Shown: positions 29,593 through 36,926 of the stretch, piece by piece
Position numbering within the stretch: the stretch's first letter is position 1
Layout of the letters: each line of letters begins with the position of its first letter
From: a virus
Strand: one strand, 5' to 3'
IMG/VR virus record: IMGVR_UViG_3300010935_000133
Location: 1-47,367 of that record
Length of the DNA stretch: 47,367 bases
Notes under the pieces: model-generated
Database searches by the model: none
The model's input: the letters and a program-made list of their open reading frames with translations, nothing else
Told to the model about the DNA's origin: nothing
Position numbers and translations under genes: made by a program

Positions 29593-30408
29593 CTATAGTG
29601 TAATTGATACATTATAGTTTGCATCAACTATTGGGTGTGTGAAAATAGATTCAATCTCGCCACAGAAAACAATATCTCTAGTCATACTATTATTATTGCA
29701 ATATCGGTTAAATGCTGATTCTACGGTATCACCATCTACCATATCAATACCAGTGCCGATAGTTCCACCTTTCCAACTACCCTTACGCTTACCTGTTTCG
29801 ATATTAAAGGTGATATCCAAAGTACGCCTAATGAAGTTTGGTTTGAACCATTTCAACCATGAACACCATTTAACGCCATGACTCCACTCACGTTCTGATA
29901 TATAGACTGTAGCAATACCTTCTTCACCATCGAAGTCAAAAAAGGTGAAGACCTTAGATACAGCATCAATGCTAGGTTGCTCATCTTCATAATTATCAAT
30001 GATATTACAAACAACCTCAAAATCAGAACTAAGTATACGCTTTTCGATATACTTCATTTCTAGCCATGGGATAAAGAAGCCAAAATACTTACTTTTTGGT
30101 GCATTTACTTGCACAGAATTAACCTGTTCAAAATCAATACCATATCGAATACTTACATGTGAGTCATCATCATTCTTCAAGATACTAAATTCTCTTGGAC
30201 AGCTAATATCATATGACTTATCTGCACCATGGTTATCTTTATACTTATGAAGATAATTAAAAGGCTTAATCCATGTAGTATCAAACTTATAGGTGATAAT
30301 CTTAGACTTTAGGAAAAACGTCAATCGACATCCAGGATAGTCACCATCGTCACCTGAAGAGAAGATGAATCCTCTTAGTCCATTTGGCTTTTCAATTTCT
30401 TTAATCAA
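29593..30408 (-). CDS. Hypothetical protein
   Basis: 271 residues, start overlapping the previous stop as ATGA. Rich in aromatic residues: R-L-T-F-F-L-K-S-K-I, W-I-K-P-F-N-Y-L-H-K-Y, F-G-F-F-I-P-W-L-E-M, W-C-S-W-L-K-W-F-K-P. The W-L-x-W-F pattern with charged flanks hints at membrane-surface contact but no true span is present. No family recognised. Last gene of the unit started by cassette copy 6. Confidence 0.65.
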   Translation of the reverse strand: MIKEIEKPNGLRGFIFSSGDDGDYPGCRLTFFLKSKIITYKFDTTWIKPFNYLHKYKDNHGADKSYDISCPREFSILKNDDDSHVSIRYGIDFEQVNSVQVNAPKSKYFGFFIPWLEMKYIEKRILSSDFEVVCNIIDNYEDEQPSIDAVSKVFTFFDFDGEEGIATVYISEREWSHGVKWCSWLKWFKPNFIRRTLDITFNIETGKRKGSWKGGTIGTGIDMVDGDTVESAFNRYCNNNSMTRDIVFCGEIESIFTHPIVDANYNVSITL

Positions 30409-30827
30409 TGTACTAACCGTAGGTGATTTTTACGGCGTGGCTTATCAACTTCTTCAGGTTCTACTTCATCACGTTCTTCATCAGGTAATTCTGATGCTGC
30501 AAGCTTAACAGAAAAGTTTAATAATGCACCACCATCTAACACACTGATTTCAACAATATCAGCATAATCAACTGTGACACGTGTAGGTGCACCACCAATC
30601 ATAAGGTCGGCATAATAATAAGTACCATTCATCTGAGGCTTTTGTGCCTTCAATCGTGGGTTATGAATATATGTGATAGCTGTAGGTTCAGCACCATTCT
30701 CAACAATATCTTTTGAGTTAGTGATTGATACCACTTGAAATCGCATATCCATATTACTTAGGCTGAATATTGCAGCTTCTACCATCAAAGCCTTACTGTT
30801 GAAATGTAAATTTGTATCTTGGGTCAT
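30405..30827 (-). CDS. Hypothetical protein, weakly SspB-like
   Basis: 140 residues. The segment D-L-M-I-G-G-A-P-T-R-V-T-V-D-Y-A-D-I-V-E faintly recalls the F-G-G-x-P-x-x-V-x-V-P..A-V-x-A-I strand region of SspB, the ClpXP adaptor, and the acidic-then-basic tail (P-D-E-E-R-D-E-V-E-P-E-E, K-P-R-R-K-N) would fit a flexible adaptor end. The match is too short to name it. It overlaps both neighbours, so it is coupled to them. Confidence 0.6.
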   Translation of the reverse strand: MTQDTNLHFNSKALMVEAAIFSLSNMDMRFQVVSITNSKDIVENGAEPTAITYIHNPRLKAQKPQMNGTYYYADLMIGGAPTRVTVDYADIVEISVLDGGALLNFSVKLAASELPDEERDEVEPEEVDKPRRKNHLRLVH

Positions 30828-31009
30828 AGCGTGTTTTCTCCTTGGGAATTTAGATATGCTTTAAGAGCATTTCTTAGTTTATCTCTTTTTATGCGACCAT
30901 CAGTTTGTGCAAAGTCTAACAAGAAATCTATTGATTCTGAGGTGTCATCACATACCTCACCAACGGCATTCAATAGGTCTTGAAGTGGTGTACCATCATC
31001 AGCACTCAT
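30824..31009 (-). CDS. Small hypothetical protein
   Basis: 61 residues from ATG 31009, which overlaps the previous stop (ATGA); the longer frame from 31096 lies inside the upstream gene and is rejected. Acidic front (M-S-A-D-D-G-T-P-L-Q-D-L-L), helical, ends N-S-Q-G-E-N-T-L. No family recognised. Confidence 0.6.
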   Translation of the reverse strand: MSADDGTPLQDLLNAVGEVCDDTSESIDFLLDFAQTDGRIKRDKLRNALKAYLNSQGENTL

Positions 31010-31389
31010 GGTGTTTGATTCACTGAATCGATAAGGGTTACAAGTCCTTCCATAGCATAATAAAATTCCAAGTGGTTTGCTGGGTGCATATCGCATTCAT
31101 TAGATAAGTAAATTCGTATCTTATGAAAAACAGGTTTAGTAATACCCAAATCAGCTTGAACATCAGCTAAGAACTTTTTAAGCTGAGCAGTATTATATGT
31201 ATGTACTAAATCATTATCAATATCATACTCATCTTTTAGTTTAGTGTATTCCCGTAATGCCTCAATATGCTCATTCAATTTTTCCAAATTACTACTATCA
31301 GTAGCACTAATTTGTGGTAACTTTGGTCTAGATATCGTACAACGCTTTTGGTCGTATACGCCATCTTTAATGTTTGTAATAATGTTCAT
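31006..31389 (-). CDS. Hypothetical protein driven by cassette copy 6
   Basis: 127 residues, soluble, helical middle (N-L-E-K-L-N-E-H-I-E-A-L-R-E-Y). The end (N-H-L-E-F-Y-Y-A-M-E-G-L) has no known match. First gene of a four-gene overlapping unit (31389-29593) that lies between the gp23 terminator and cassette copy 5. The strong promoter suggests early expression, unlike the surrounding late genes. Confidence 0.65.
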   Translation of the reverse strand: MNIITNIKDGVYDQKRCTISRPKLPQISATDSSNLEKLNEHIEALREYTKLKDEYDIDNDLVHTYNTAQLKKFLADVQADLGITKPVFHKIRIYLSNECDMHPANHLEFYYAMEGLVTLIDSVNQTP

Positions 31390-31456
31390 AATAATCTCCG
31401 TTCAATGTTTCGATATGCGTATTATAAGGTGGCTAAAACTAATTGCAAGCTTTTAT
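31388..31456 (-). promoter_or_regulatory. Promoter-leader cassette, copy 6
   Basis: Minus strand: -35 TTGCAA (31448-31443), 16-bp spacer, -10 TATAAT (31426-31421), leader ending GAACGGAG. Identical over 69 bp to copy 1 at 1611-1679 on the plus strand, 30 kb away. Confidence 0.9.
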
Positions 31457-31465
31457 TTTAGGCAT

Positions 31466-31496
31466 AAAAAAACCACCTAGTATTTCTACTAGGTGG
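31466..31496 (-). terminator. Terminator of gene 23
   Basis: Minus strand: perfect 10-bp stem CCACCTAGTA/TACTAGGTGG with a GAAA tetraloop, then seven T before a break. It ends the capsid gene transcript just before cassette copy 6. Confidence 0.95.
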
Positions 31497-31538
31497 CTTG
31501 ATATTACGCTAAGTCGAACTCTTAGCTAGTTTGTTATC

Positions 31539-32738
31539 TTACATACCTGTTACTAGGAATGTACGATAGAAGATGTTCTGACCTGCAGTACCACTTACAA
31601 ACGGATTGTGAGTAGTTGCATAACGTGTCTTCATGCCGATACGTGGTTGGAAATCTTCTTCTCCAACAGCTTTCACCATTTGCAATGGAACGTATGGACA
31701 GTAGTACAAACCTGAATCATACTGAGTTTTACCTTTGTAACCGATGATGATTTTGTCAGTAACCATGTAAGGGTCAATATAAACACGGAAACGACCTGCA
31801 AGAACACCAACAAACGATACACCAACACCATCTGCGCTTAGGTTACCTGCAACCAAGCTAGTGTCGATTGTAGAAGCCATATCCAAAGCAGCTACAATGT
31901 TTGTAGAAGTGATGATGAAGTTGCCTAAGCCACGACGTGACTGTGTAGCAATCAAACCAGCTTCACGGTTAATCTGTACCAACAGACCTTTATAACGTTC
32001 AACAGACCAACGACCATCTGCATCAGCGGTCAAGTTGAATGTACCCGCTACTGTAGCCAATGAAGCACCAACAACAGCCTGAGATTCAATCAACGCGATG
32101 ATTTCGCGATTCATTTCAGCAACAACTTCACCTGACAAGATGTTAGCCAATTCAGTTTCAGCATCCAAGCCATGAATTGCTTTCAAATCCTGAGCCAATT
32201 CAGTTGTGTACTTAGCTTTAAGTGCACGTGATTCAGCGGTTACAGTCTGTTTAACAATTTCCATGCTCATTTCTGGCCATGGATTAGTCTGTACAACAGG
32301 TGTAAGACCAACAGCAGCAGCATCAACTTGTGAATTAACACCCAACTGTTCAGCAGCAGCGGTAGCTTGCTTAGCAGCAAATGCAGCATCAGGCATAGTT
32401 GAAGTGAATGCTTCAGCACCTGTAGATGCATCGCCTGTATAGTGTGCTTTCATTGCGAAAACAAGACCAACAGGACCAGACATAGGCTGTACACCCAAAA
32501 TATCATTTGCTACCAATGTAGGCATTACACGGCGTACCATGCTTAGAATCACTGGGTCATATGCAGTCAAGTTAGCAGAAGACGTAGCTTCTTCCAATTG
32601 TGCTTTTTCAGTGTTTTCCAAAAGACGAATTGTGTTGTTACGCACAGTTACATCTTTAATTGCTTCGCAGCCTTCAGCCGTAATATGACCTGACCACTTT
32701 TCTTTAATTTCTTCTGACAACAGAGCCTGTTCAGCCAT
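31539..32738 (-). CDS. 23: gp23 major capsid protein
   Basis: 399 residues, shorter than T4 gp23 (521), similar to the compact capsid proteins of more distant T4-like phages. Diagnostic segments: Y-D-P-V-I-L-S-M-V-R-R-V-M-P, G-V-Q-P-M-S-G-P-V-G-L-V-F-A-M, and R-I-G-M-K-T-R-Y near the C-terminus. A gp21-type site (L-E-E followed by Ala) at residues 48-51 fits removal of the first 50 residues during prohead maturation. Own late promoter 45 nt upstream, strong terminator downstream. Confidence 0.97.
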   Translation of the reverse strand: MAEQALLSEEIKEKWSGHITAEGCEAIKDVTVRNNTIRLLENTEKAQLEEATSSANLTAYDPVILSMVRRVMPTLVANDILGVQPMSGPVGLVFAMKAHYTGDASTGAEAFTSTMPDAAFAAKQATAAAEQLGVNSQVDAAAVGLTPVVQTNPWPEMSMEIVKQTVTAESRALKAKYTTELAQDLKAIHGLDAETELANILSGEVVAEMNREIIALIESQAVVGASLATVAGTFNLTADADGRWSVERYKGLLVQINREAGLIATQSRRGLGNFIITSTNIVAALDMASTIDTSLVAGNLSADGVGVSFVGVLAGRFRVYIDPYMVTDKIIIGYKGKTQYDSGLYYCPYVPLQMVKAVGEEDFQPRIGMKTRYATTHNPFVSGTAGQNIFYRTFLVTGM

Positions 32739-32782
32739 GATTTTTTTCTCCTAGTATATTAATAAAATTTATTCTTGTATGC

Positions 32783-32790
32783 TATTTATA
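32783..32790 (-). promoter_or_regulatory. Late promoter box of gene 23
   Basis: TATAAATA on the minus strand, 44 nt before the gp23 start. Confidence 0.85.
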
Positions 32791-32814
32791 TAATAACAAA
32801 CTTTGGTACTTTTC

Positions 32815-33687
32815 TTACTCTTTGGTCGCAAGCATACGTAAAGACTGTTCACGTGCGGTTAAAGGTTTAGCATCTTCATCCAATACTACCTTCTTAACCA
32901 CTTCTTCAGACAAGGGTGCTTTTCCTTTGAAATAACTTTCTCTCAAAGTTGAAAGCTTTTCGCCAAATGCTTCAGCAGTATCAGCTTCAATACCTTCAGC
33001 AAGTTCCAAAAGTTTTTCTTTCTGTGTATCTGCCAAACCTTCAGACATAACAACAACTCTTAGTGCCTTTTCAGCTTCTGTTAATTCTTTAGTAGCAGTA
33101 ATAGATGCTTCGATAGACTCATCAAGCTTGCCTTCAAGTTCTTCAACTTTAGCAGCCAATGATTCAACCAAATCTTCTTTACCTTCAGGAATTGTTACAT
33201 AATGTGCTTTGAACAATTCAGCCATACCAGACATGAAAGATTCATCCATTTCAGCTTTAAGACCTGTAGAAATAGCTAGTTTGTTTTCTTCTAGCCATTT
33301 AGCTACAACAGTACCCAAATAGCCGTCTACTTTCTCAGACAACTCTTTAGTGATACGTGCTGTAGTATCTTCTTCCAAATATGCAACTTCAGCTTTAACA
33401 CGTGAAGCAACAGCAGATTCAAAGATAACCTTAGCTTTAGCCTGAAATGCTTCAGACAAATTTTCGCCTTCGCATAGAGCATTGATATCTTCGTCAATAG
33501 ACGCAACAACAACTTCAGCATCTTCTTTGATTTCGGTTTGTTCGATTAATCCAACTAGGTCACCTGATTCAAACTTAGCGGTGGCTTCGTCAAGAGTTAA
33601 TGTCACATCGCAATCGGTACATGTATGTGTAGACTTATCTTCGGATAAAGACATTGCTTCACTGCACTCGGGACATTGGTAGTCCAT
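32815..33687 (-). CDS. 22: gp22 prohead core scaffold, with N-terminal zinc ribbon
   Basis: 290 residues. The body is acidic and helical with the gp22 pattern N-L-S-E-A-F-Q-A-K-A-K-V-I-F-E-S-A-V, as expected for the main scaffold that shapes the head and is later degraded by gp21. The N-terminus is unusual: C5-x2-C8 and C23-x2-C26 form a zinc ribbon (C-P-E-C, C-T-D-C) not found in T4 gp22. Immediately upstream of gene 23 as in T4; the preceding gene 21 is 6 kb away. Confidence 0.88.
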   Translation of the reverse strand: MDYQCPECSEAMSLSEDKSTHTCTDCDVTLTLDEATAKFESGDLVGLIEQTEIKEDAEVVVASIDEDINALCEGENLSEAFQAKAKVIFESAVASRVKAEVAYLEEDTTARITKELSEKVDGYLGTVVAKWLEENKLAISTGLKAEMDESFMSGMAELFKAHYVTIPEGKEDLVESLAAKVEELEGKLDESIEASITATKELTEAEKALRVVVMSEGLADTQKEKLLELAEGIEADTAEAFGEKLSTLRESYFKGKAPLSEEVVKKVVLDEDAKPLTAREQSLRMLATKE

Positions 33688-33723
33688 AATTATTTCTCCT
33701 AATAAAAATATTTTTGTTATACC

Positions 33724-33731
33724 TATTTATA
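33724..33731 (-). promoter_or_regulatory. Late promoter box of gene 22
   Basis: TATAAATA on the minus strand, 36 nt before the gp22 start. It lies back to back with cassette copy 7 on the plus strand. Confidence 0.85.
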
Positions 33732-33754
33732 CAATTAAAATCTTTGGTGTTTGA

Positions 33755-33826
33755 ATAAAGCTTGCTATTAAATTTAACCACCCTATAATTCGACACCTAA
33801 ACTACATTGAACGGAGATTATTTATC
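33755..33826 (+). promoter_or_regulatory. Promoter-leader cassette, copy 7
   Basis: -35 TTGCTA (33762-33767), 16-bp spacer, -10 TATAAT (33784-33789), leader ending GAACGGAG before ATG 33827. The upstream half is almost identical to copy 8. Confidence 0.85.
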
Positions 33827-34054
33827 ATGGAACAAGCATTCTTAAAAGAACTAAGGTCATTATTAATTAAGCACAATGCATCGCTTGGGTTAGGGTTCAG
33901 TGCTTGGTCAGATACCCATGGTATGTCTGATGTTGGTATGGAAGTAACTTTTCGTGTTCCTGTAGAAAAAGGATACCCTAAATCAGTAGTCAAAAAACTA
34001 TCATATGATTATGATGTATGCGTGAGTGACTTAACAGACCGTATAGAAGAATAA
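33827..34054 (+). CDS. Small hypothetical protein
   Basis: 75 residues: M-E-Q-A-F-L-K-E-L-R-S-L-L-I-K-H then G-L-G-F-S-A-W-S-D-T-H-G-M. Helix then strands, no motif recognised. The start M-E-Q matches the M-E-Q of the four-codon frame at cassette copy 3, suggesting copy 3 once served a relative of this gene. Confidence 0.65.
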   Translation: MEQAFLKELRSLLIKHNASLGLGFSAWSDTHGMSDVGMEVTFRVPVEKGYPKSVVKKLSYDYDVCVSDLTDRIEE

Positions 34055-34140
34055 ATAAAAGCTTGCTATTAAATTTAACCGCCCTATAATTCGCTACATC
34101 AGCTACACAAATTTAGAAACATTGAACGGAGATTATTATC
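34053..34140 (+). promoter_or_regulatory. Promoter-leader cassette, copy 8
   Basis: -35 TTGCTA (34063-34068), 16-bp spacer, -10 TATAAT (34085-34090), a longer leader ending GAACGGAG before ATG 34141. Confidence 0.85.
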
Positions 34141-34338
34141 ATGAAAACTTATACCTTGAAACTTAAAAGTGGTGCACAGCTTGAACTCACATACAAACAG
34201 GCTGAACGTTTATGTGCATATGAGTATCTAAACAAAGGCTATGCTGTAACCCTATCATATGAGTTAGGTGCAAAGCTTCTAGCCCGTCGTCGTAACCTAA
34301 CTTTGACTGGCGGTGACACTTTGAGCAAGGAAGGTTGA
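34141..34338 (+). CDS. Small hypothetical protein
   Basis: 65 residues, basic: M-K-T-Y-T-L-K-L-K-S-G-A-Q-L-E-L-T, then Y-E-L-G-A-K-L-L-A-R-R-R. The start resembles a capsid-targeting leader for four residues only and lacks the Glu cleavage site, so it is not counted as one. Probably early. Function unknown. Confidence 0.65.
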   Translation: MKTYTLKLKSGAQLELTYKQAERLCAYEYLNKGYAVTLSYELGAKLLARRRNLTLTGGDTLSKEG

Positions 34339-34340
34339 AT

Positions 34341-34550
34341 ATGAAAGTGTATATACTAACAAACACACTCATAAACGAAGTAGATTCTGTATGGGATGAT
34401 TTAGGTAAGCTTGCTTATCATCTATCCATGTATCGCATTGAAGGCGGTATTAGAGAATTACGACCTGTTGTAGCCACATTATTAGATGGTACAAAATTAA
34501 TCGGTGCAGGTGGTCAGCGTAAAAAATTAACTTATATGGAGATTAAATAA
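34341..34550 (+). CDS. Small hypothetical protein
   Basis: 69 residues from ATG 34341 (AAGGAAGG upstream); the TTG at 34335 is rejected. Contains G-G-I-R-E-L-R-P-V-V-A-T-L-L-D-G-T. Immediately follows the previous gene, so it belongs to the copy 8 unit. No family. Confidence 0.6.
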   Translation: MKVYILTNTLINEVDSVWDDLGKLAYHLSMYRIEGGIRELRPVVATLLDGTKLIGAGGQRKKLTYMEIK

Positions 34551-34554
34551 CATT

Positions 34555-34716
34555 ATGACTACCACTATACGATATACACAAAATGGGTATGAGAATAGAA
34601 GGGCATACCTCAAATCATTAGCAGAAGATTATGGTGATGCAGTATACGACCTAGCAGACTTGTTAGGTGAAGATGAAGATTTTGATGGTCTAGTAACAGC
34701 ATTGGATGATATGTAG
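34555..34716 (+). CDS. Conserved small T4-like phage protein
   Basis: 53 residues: M-T-T-T-I-R-Y-T-Q-N-G-Y then L-A-E-D-Y-G and L-A-D-L-L-G-E-D-E-D-F-D-G-L-V-T-A-L. This acidic pattern is familiar from short proteins in many T4-like genomes; no function is known. Follows the upstream gene by 4 nt. Confidence 0.65.
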   Translation: MTTTIRYTQNGYENRRAYLKSLAEDYGDAVYDLADLLGEDEDFDGLVTALDDM

Positions 34717-34720
34717 CGAT

Positions 34721-34954
34721 ATGAAAACTTACCCTAAAACAATTAAAGTAACCCCTACACAATGCGGTAATGGCTTTGTAGTCGGTGAAGTATATGAAGC
34801 ACACTATTTGATGAACTCTTTGTACACCATCACATTAGGCTTAGCTGAAAAGATTATACAATACCCTAATGGGGCTAATAGCCCTCATTTATGGGATGGT
34901 AGAAATATCGAAGAGATGGGTTCTTTTGAATTATTATTGGATGATGCATCATGA
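34721..34954 (+). CDS. Small hypothetical protein
   Basis: 77 residues from ATG 34721 (an in-frame ATG at 34706 lies inside the previous gene): M-K-T-Y-P-K-T-I-K-V-T-P, then G-F-V-V-G-E-V-Y-E-A, reads like a small beta-rich (SH3-like) domain. Ribosome site weak. End overlaps next gene as ATGA-type coupling. Confidence 0.55.
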   Translation: MKTYPKTIKVTPTQCGNGFVVGEVYEAHYLMNSLYTITLGLAEKIIQYPNGANSPHLWDGRNIEEMGSFELLLDDAS

Positions 34955-35415
34955 TTACACCAATGGCATTATCAGTTGATATTATAGCATCAAAATTATT
35001 AGGGTGGAAACATCATAAGTATATTTATTGTTGGGATTCGCCTGATGGTAGTGGTATAGAAACTATAGGTGATATGCAATACGATGAATTGTTCATGTTT
35101 ATGTGTGCAGTCGAACCGTCTAGGTTAGACCATTATGAAGATATCAAGAATCTAGATGAATCGGTTCGTAAAACAATCCAAGAAAATCTATTCACTCCTA
35201 TCCCTAGTCTATCAAAAAATAAAGATTTTTTATTCGATATTATTAGAAAGTTATGTGATATAGGAATAGTGGTAAAATCCAATCCAAATAAAACATATTC
35301 ATTTGTGGTATCGGAGGATGATAGTTTTGGTAACTATCACGAGTATTTTCTTGCTATTGAAGGTGCGTTGATTTATCATCAAGCGAATGAAAATAACAAA
35401 ATGAAGGAGCAGTAA
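34951..35415 (+). CDS. Hypothetical protein
   Basis: 154 residues, acidic, soluble (W-D-S-P-D-G-S-G-I-E-T-I-G-D; D-F-L-F-D-I-I-R-K-L-C). No family or motif recognised. Starts within the end of the previous gene; the copy 8 unit runs on to the Mom-like gene, so this product is probably co-expressed with it. Confidence 0.65.
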   Translation: MITPMALSVDIIASKLLGWKHHKYIYCWDSPDGSGIETIGDMQYDELFMFMCAVEPSRLDHYEDIKNLDESVRKTIQENLFTPIPSLSKNKDFLFDIIRKLCDIGIVVKSNPNKTYSFVVSEDDSFGNYHEYFLAIEGALIYHQANENNKMKEQ

Positions 35416-35419
35416 AAGT

Positions 35420-35686
35420 ATGAGAATTATTGATTGGTTGATAGTTATAGTTGGTATTGGTGTATTAATTATTGGTAGTTGGTTTGTTATCAATATGGGT
35501 GGAAACTTATTTACATGGTTCACCCTAGAGCAACCTGACCATAAATATGAGATTGATACCTTCATGAGCAATTCAGAAGTGTATGAATTCACTCCTAAAT
35601 CAAATACTAATATGACATGTGTTATGTTAATGTTGGATTCAGGTGCATCGGTTGGTCTACAATGTTTTCCAAAGGTTTCTAAATGA
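35420..35686 (+). CDS. Small membrane protein upstream of the Mom-like gene
   Basis: 88 residues with one N-terminal membrane segment (I-V-I-V-G-I-G-V-L-I-I-G-S-W-F-V, residues 8-23) and a polar domain that would face the periplasm, with C67 and C82 that might pair. Overlaps the next start as ATGA. Function unknown. Confidence 0.65.
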   Translation: MRIIDWLIVIVGIGVLIIGSWFVINMGGNLFTWFTLEQPDHKYEIDTFMSNSEVYEFTPKSNTNMTCVMLMLDSGASVGLQCFPKVSK

Positions 35687-36561
35687 GTCTATTCGATGAA
35701 GCTGATATCAATAAGCCTTCAGTTTATAAAATTATAGCAGAAGCTAGATATAGTAGTGGTACCGTATCATTAGTTGGTGACGTATCACAAGAAGATGCTA
35801 ATATTACATATAAACCAAAACAATTTAAACCTACGAATAAGAATTATTCATGTTGCATAATAAAGGCAAATTTTGCGAATGATATTGTAAAGCAATTCCA
35901 CTATTCAGGTAAAGTTGTGTCAAATAGTATATTGCATTTGGGAATTTTCAATATTAATGATGAGTTAGTTGGTTGTCTTCAATTTGGATATCCTATGAAT
36001 GGTGAAAAAACAGCATCAAAGATTTCAAACCAAAACCCCATGTTAGAACTAAATCGTATGGTTATGACGGACGATGAACCTAGAAATGCAGAATCACAAG
36101 CAATATCTTTATCATTAAAATGGCTAAGGGCTAACACAAATATAAACTACATACTTAGTTTTTCTGATGGTAAAGAATCGAACTGCGGATACATATATCA
36201 AGCCACAAACTGGAAGTATTTAGGTTATGCCTTATCTAGTAGTTTTTATGATATAGATGGTGTTATAATGCATTCCGTATCAGTGTGGCATAAGTATAAA
36301 GAGAAACATAAATTGAGGGATAAATTAACCACCCATGAGATTATGGGAACAGAACACCAAAATATCAGCATTATCACAGCAAAACAACATATATATGTTA
36401 TGCCTGTTGTTAAGCGAGTATCATTTAAACATACCGAAAAAGCATATCCAAAAGTCGATACCGAAACGCCAATAATTAAACGACAATGGGTATATAAACA
36501 CGGTGTAAAGGATAATACTTTGATTGTGTATGATGACGCTAAAATGGAAAGTATACTATGA
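35683..36561 (+). CDS. Mom-like DNA adenine modification enzyme (GNAT-like)
   Basis: 292 residues. Residues about 65-200 follow the Mu Mom family closely: Q-F-H-Y-S-G-K-V, then L-V-G-C-L-Q-F-G-Y-P-M-N, L-E-L-N-R-M-V-M-T-D-D, N-A-E-S-Q-A-I-S, Y-I-L-S-F-S-D-G and G-Y-I-Y-Q-A-T-N-W-K-Y-L-G. Mom is a GNAT-fold enzyme that converts adenine to a carbamoylmethyl-type N6 derivative and shields phage DNA from many restriction enzymes. The extra N- and C-terminal parts here are not in Mu Mom. It belongs to a plus-strand unit inserted between late genes 21 and 22. No Com-like translational activator is seen; the downstream gene is a candidate partner. Confidence 0.88.
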   Translation: MSLFDEADINKPSVYKIIAEARYSSGTVSLVGDVSQEDANITYKPKQFKPTNKNYSCCIIKANFANDIVKQFHYSGKVVSNSILHLGIFNINDELVGCLQFGYPMNGEKTASKISNQNPMLELNRMVMTDDEPRNAESQAISLSLKWLRANTNINYILSFSDGKESNCGYIYQATNWKYLGYALSSSFYDIDGVIMHSVSVWHKYKEKHKLRDKLTTHEIMGTEHQNISIITAKQHIYVMPVVKRVSFKHTEKAYPKVDTETPIIKRQWVYKHGVKDNTLIVYDDAKMESIL

Positions 36562-36926
36562 TTGCTTGGCTAATGCGGAAAGTATTGGGAACTGTGGAAA
36601 CACAGTTCCCTAACGCTATACATAAAGATGATAGAGACCTATTGGATGTTCTTTATATCAATCAAGATATGATGCGCGAAACTATTAATATTATGCCCGA
36701 CCAAATACGTAAAATTTTGCATACTAAACAATCTTTCTTTGGAAAGTATGGTGATATATATTTTCTTGATACACTAGAAAGATTTAACTACAACCCACAA
36801 GTATTATTATATTGGTTATGTAATAGACCTAATCACAATTTGGATGAAGATGTATTAGCAATAGAAATAGAAATGATAAACAATAAAATAAAAGCTATTG
36901 TGGGTGTTCCTAAGCACTTATTATGA
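36558..36926 (+). CDS. Hypothetical protein coupled to the Mom-like gene
   Basis: 122 residues starting in the stop of the Mom-like gene (ATGA). Helical, with L-L-D-V-L-Y-I-N-Q-D-M-M and F-N-Y-N-P-Q-V-L-L-Y-W-L-C. A perfect 10-bp hairpin with a GAAA loop lies within codons 10-18. It converges with and overlaps the end of the 36921 gene by 6 nt. No family; a partner in DNA modification is inferred only from coupling. Confidence 0.65.
   Translation: MIAWLMRKVLGTVETQFPNAIHKDDRDLLDVLYINQDMMRETINIMPDQIRKILHTKQSFFGKYGDIYFLDTLERFNYNPQVLLYWLCNRPNHNLDEDVLAIEIEMINNKIKAIVGVPKHLL
36587..36610 (+). repeat. 10-bp GAAA-loop hairpin inside coding sequence
   Basis: GGGAACTGTG, GAAA, CACAGTTCCC, a perfect inverted repeat forming a very stable GNRA tetraloop hairpin about 30 nt after the start codon. 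No T run follows. Confidence 0.8.

Noticed and set aside
34141-34338. M-K-T-Y start as a tenth capsid-targeting leader
   Set aside because: The match stops after four residues, there is no Glu cut site, and the gene has an early-type promoter.
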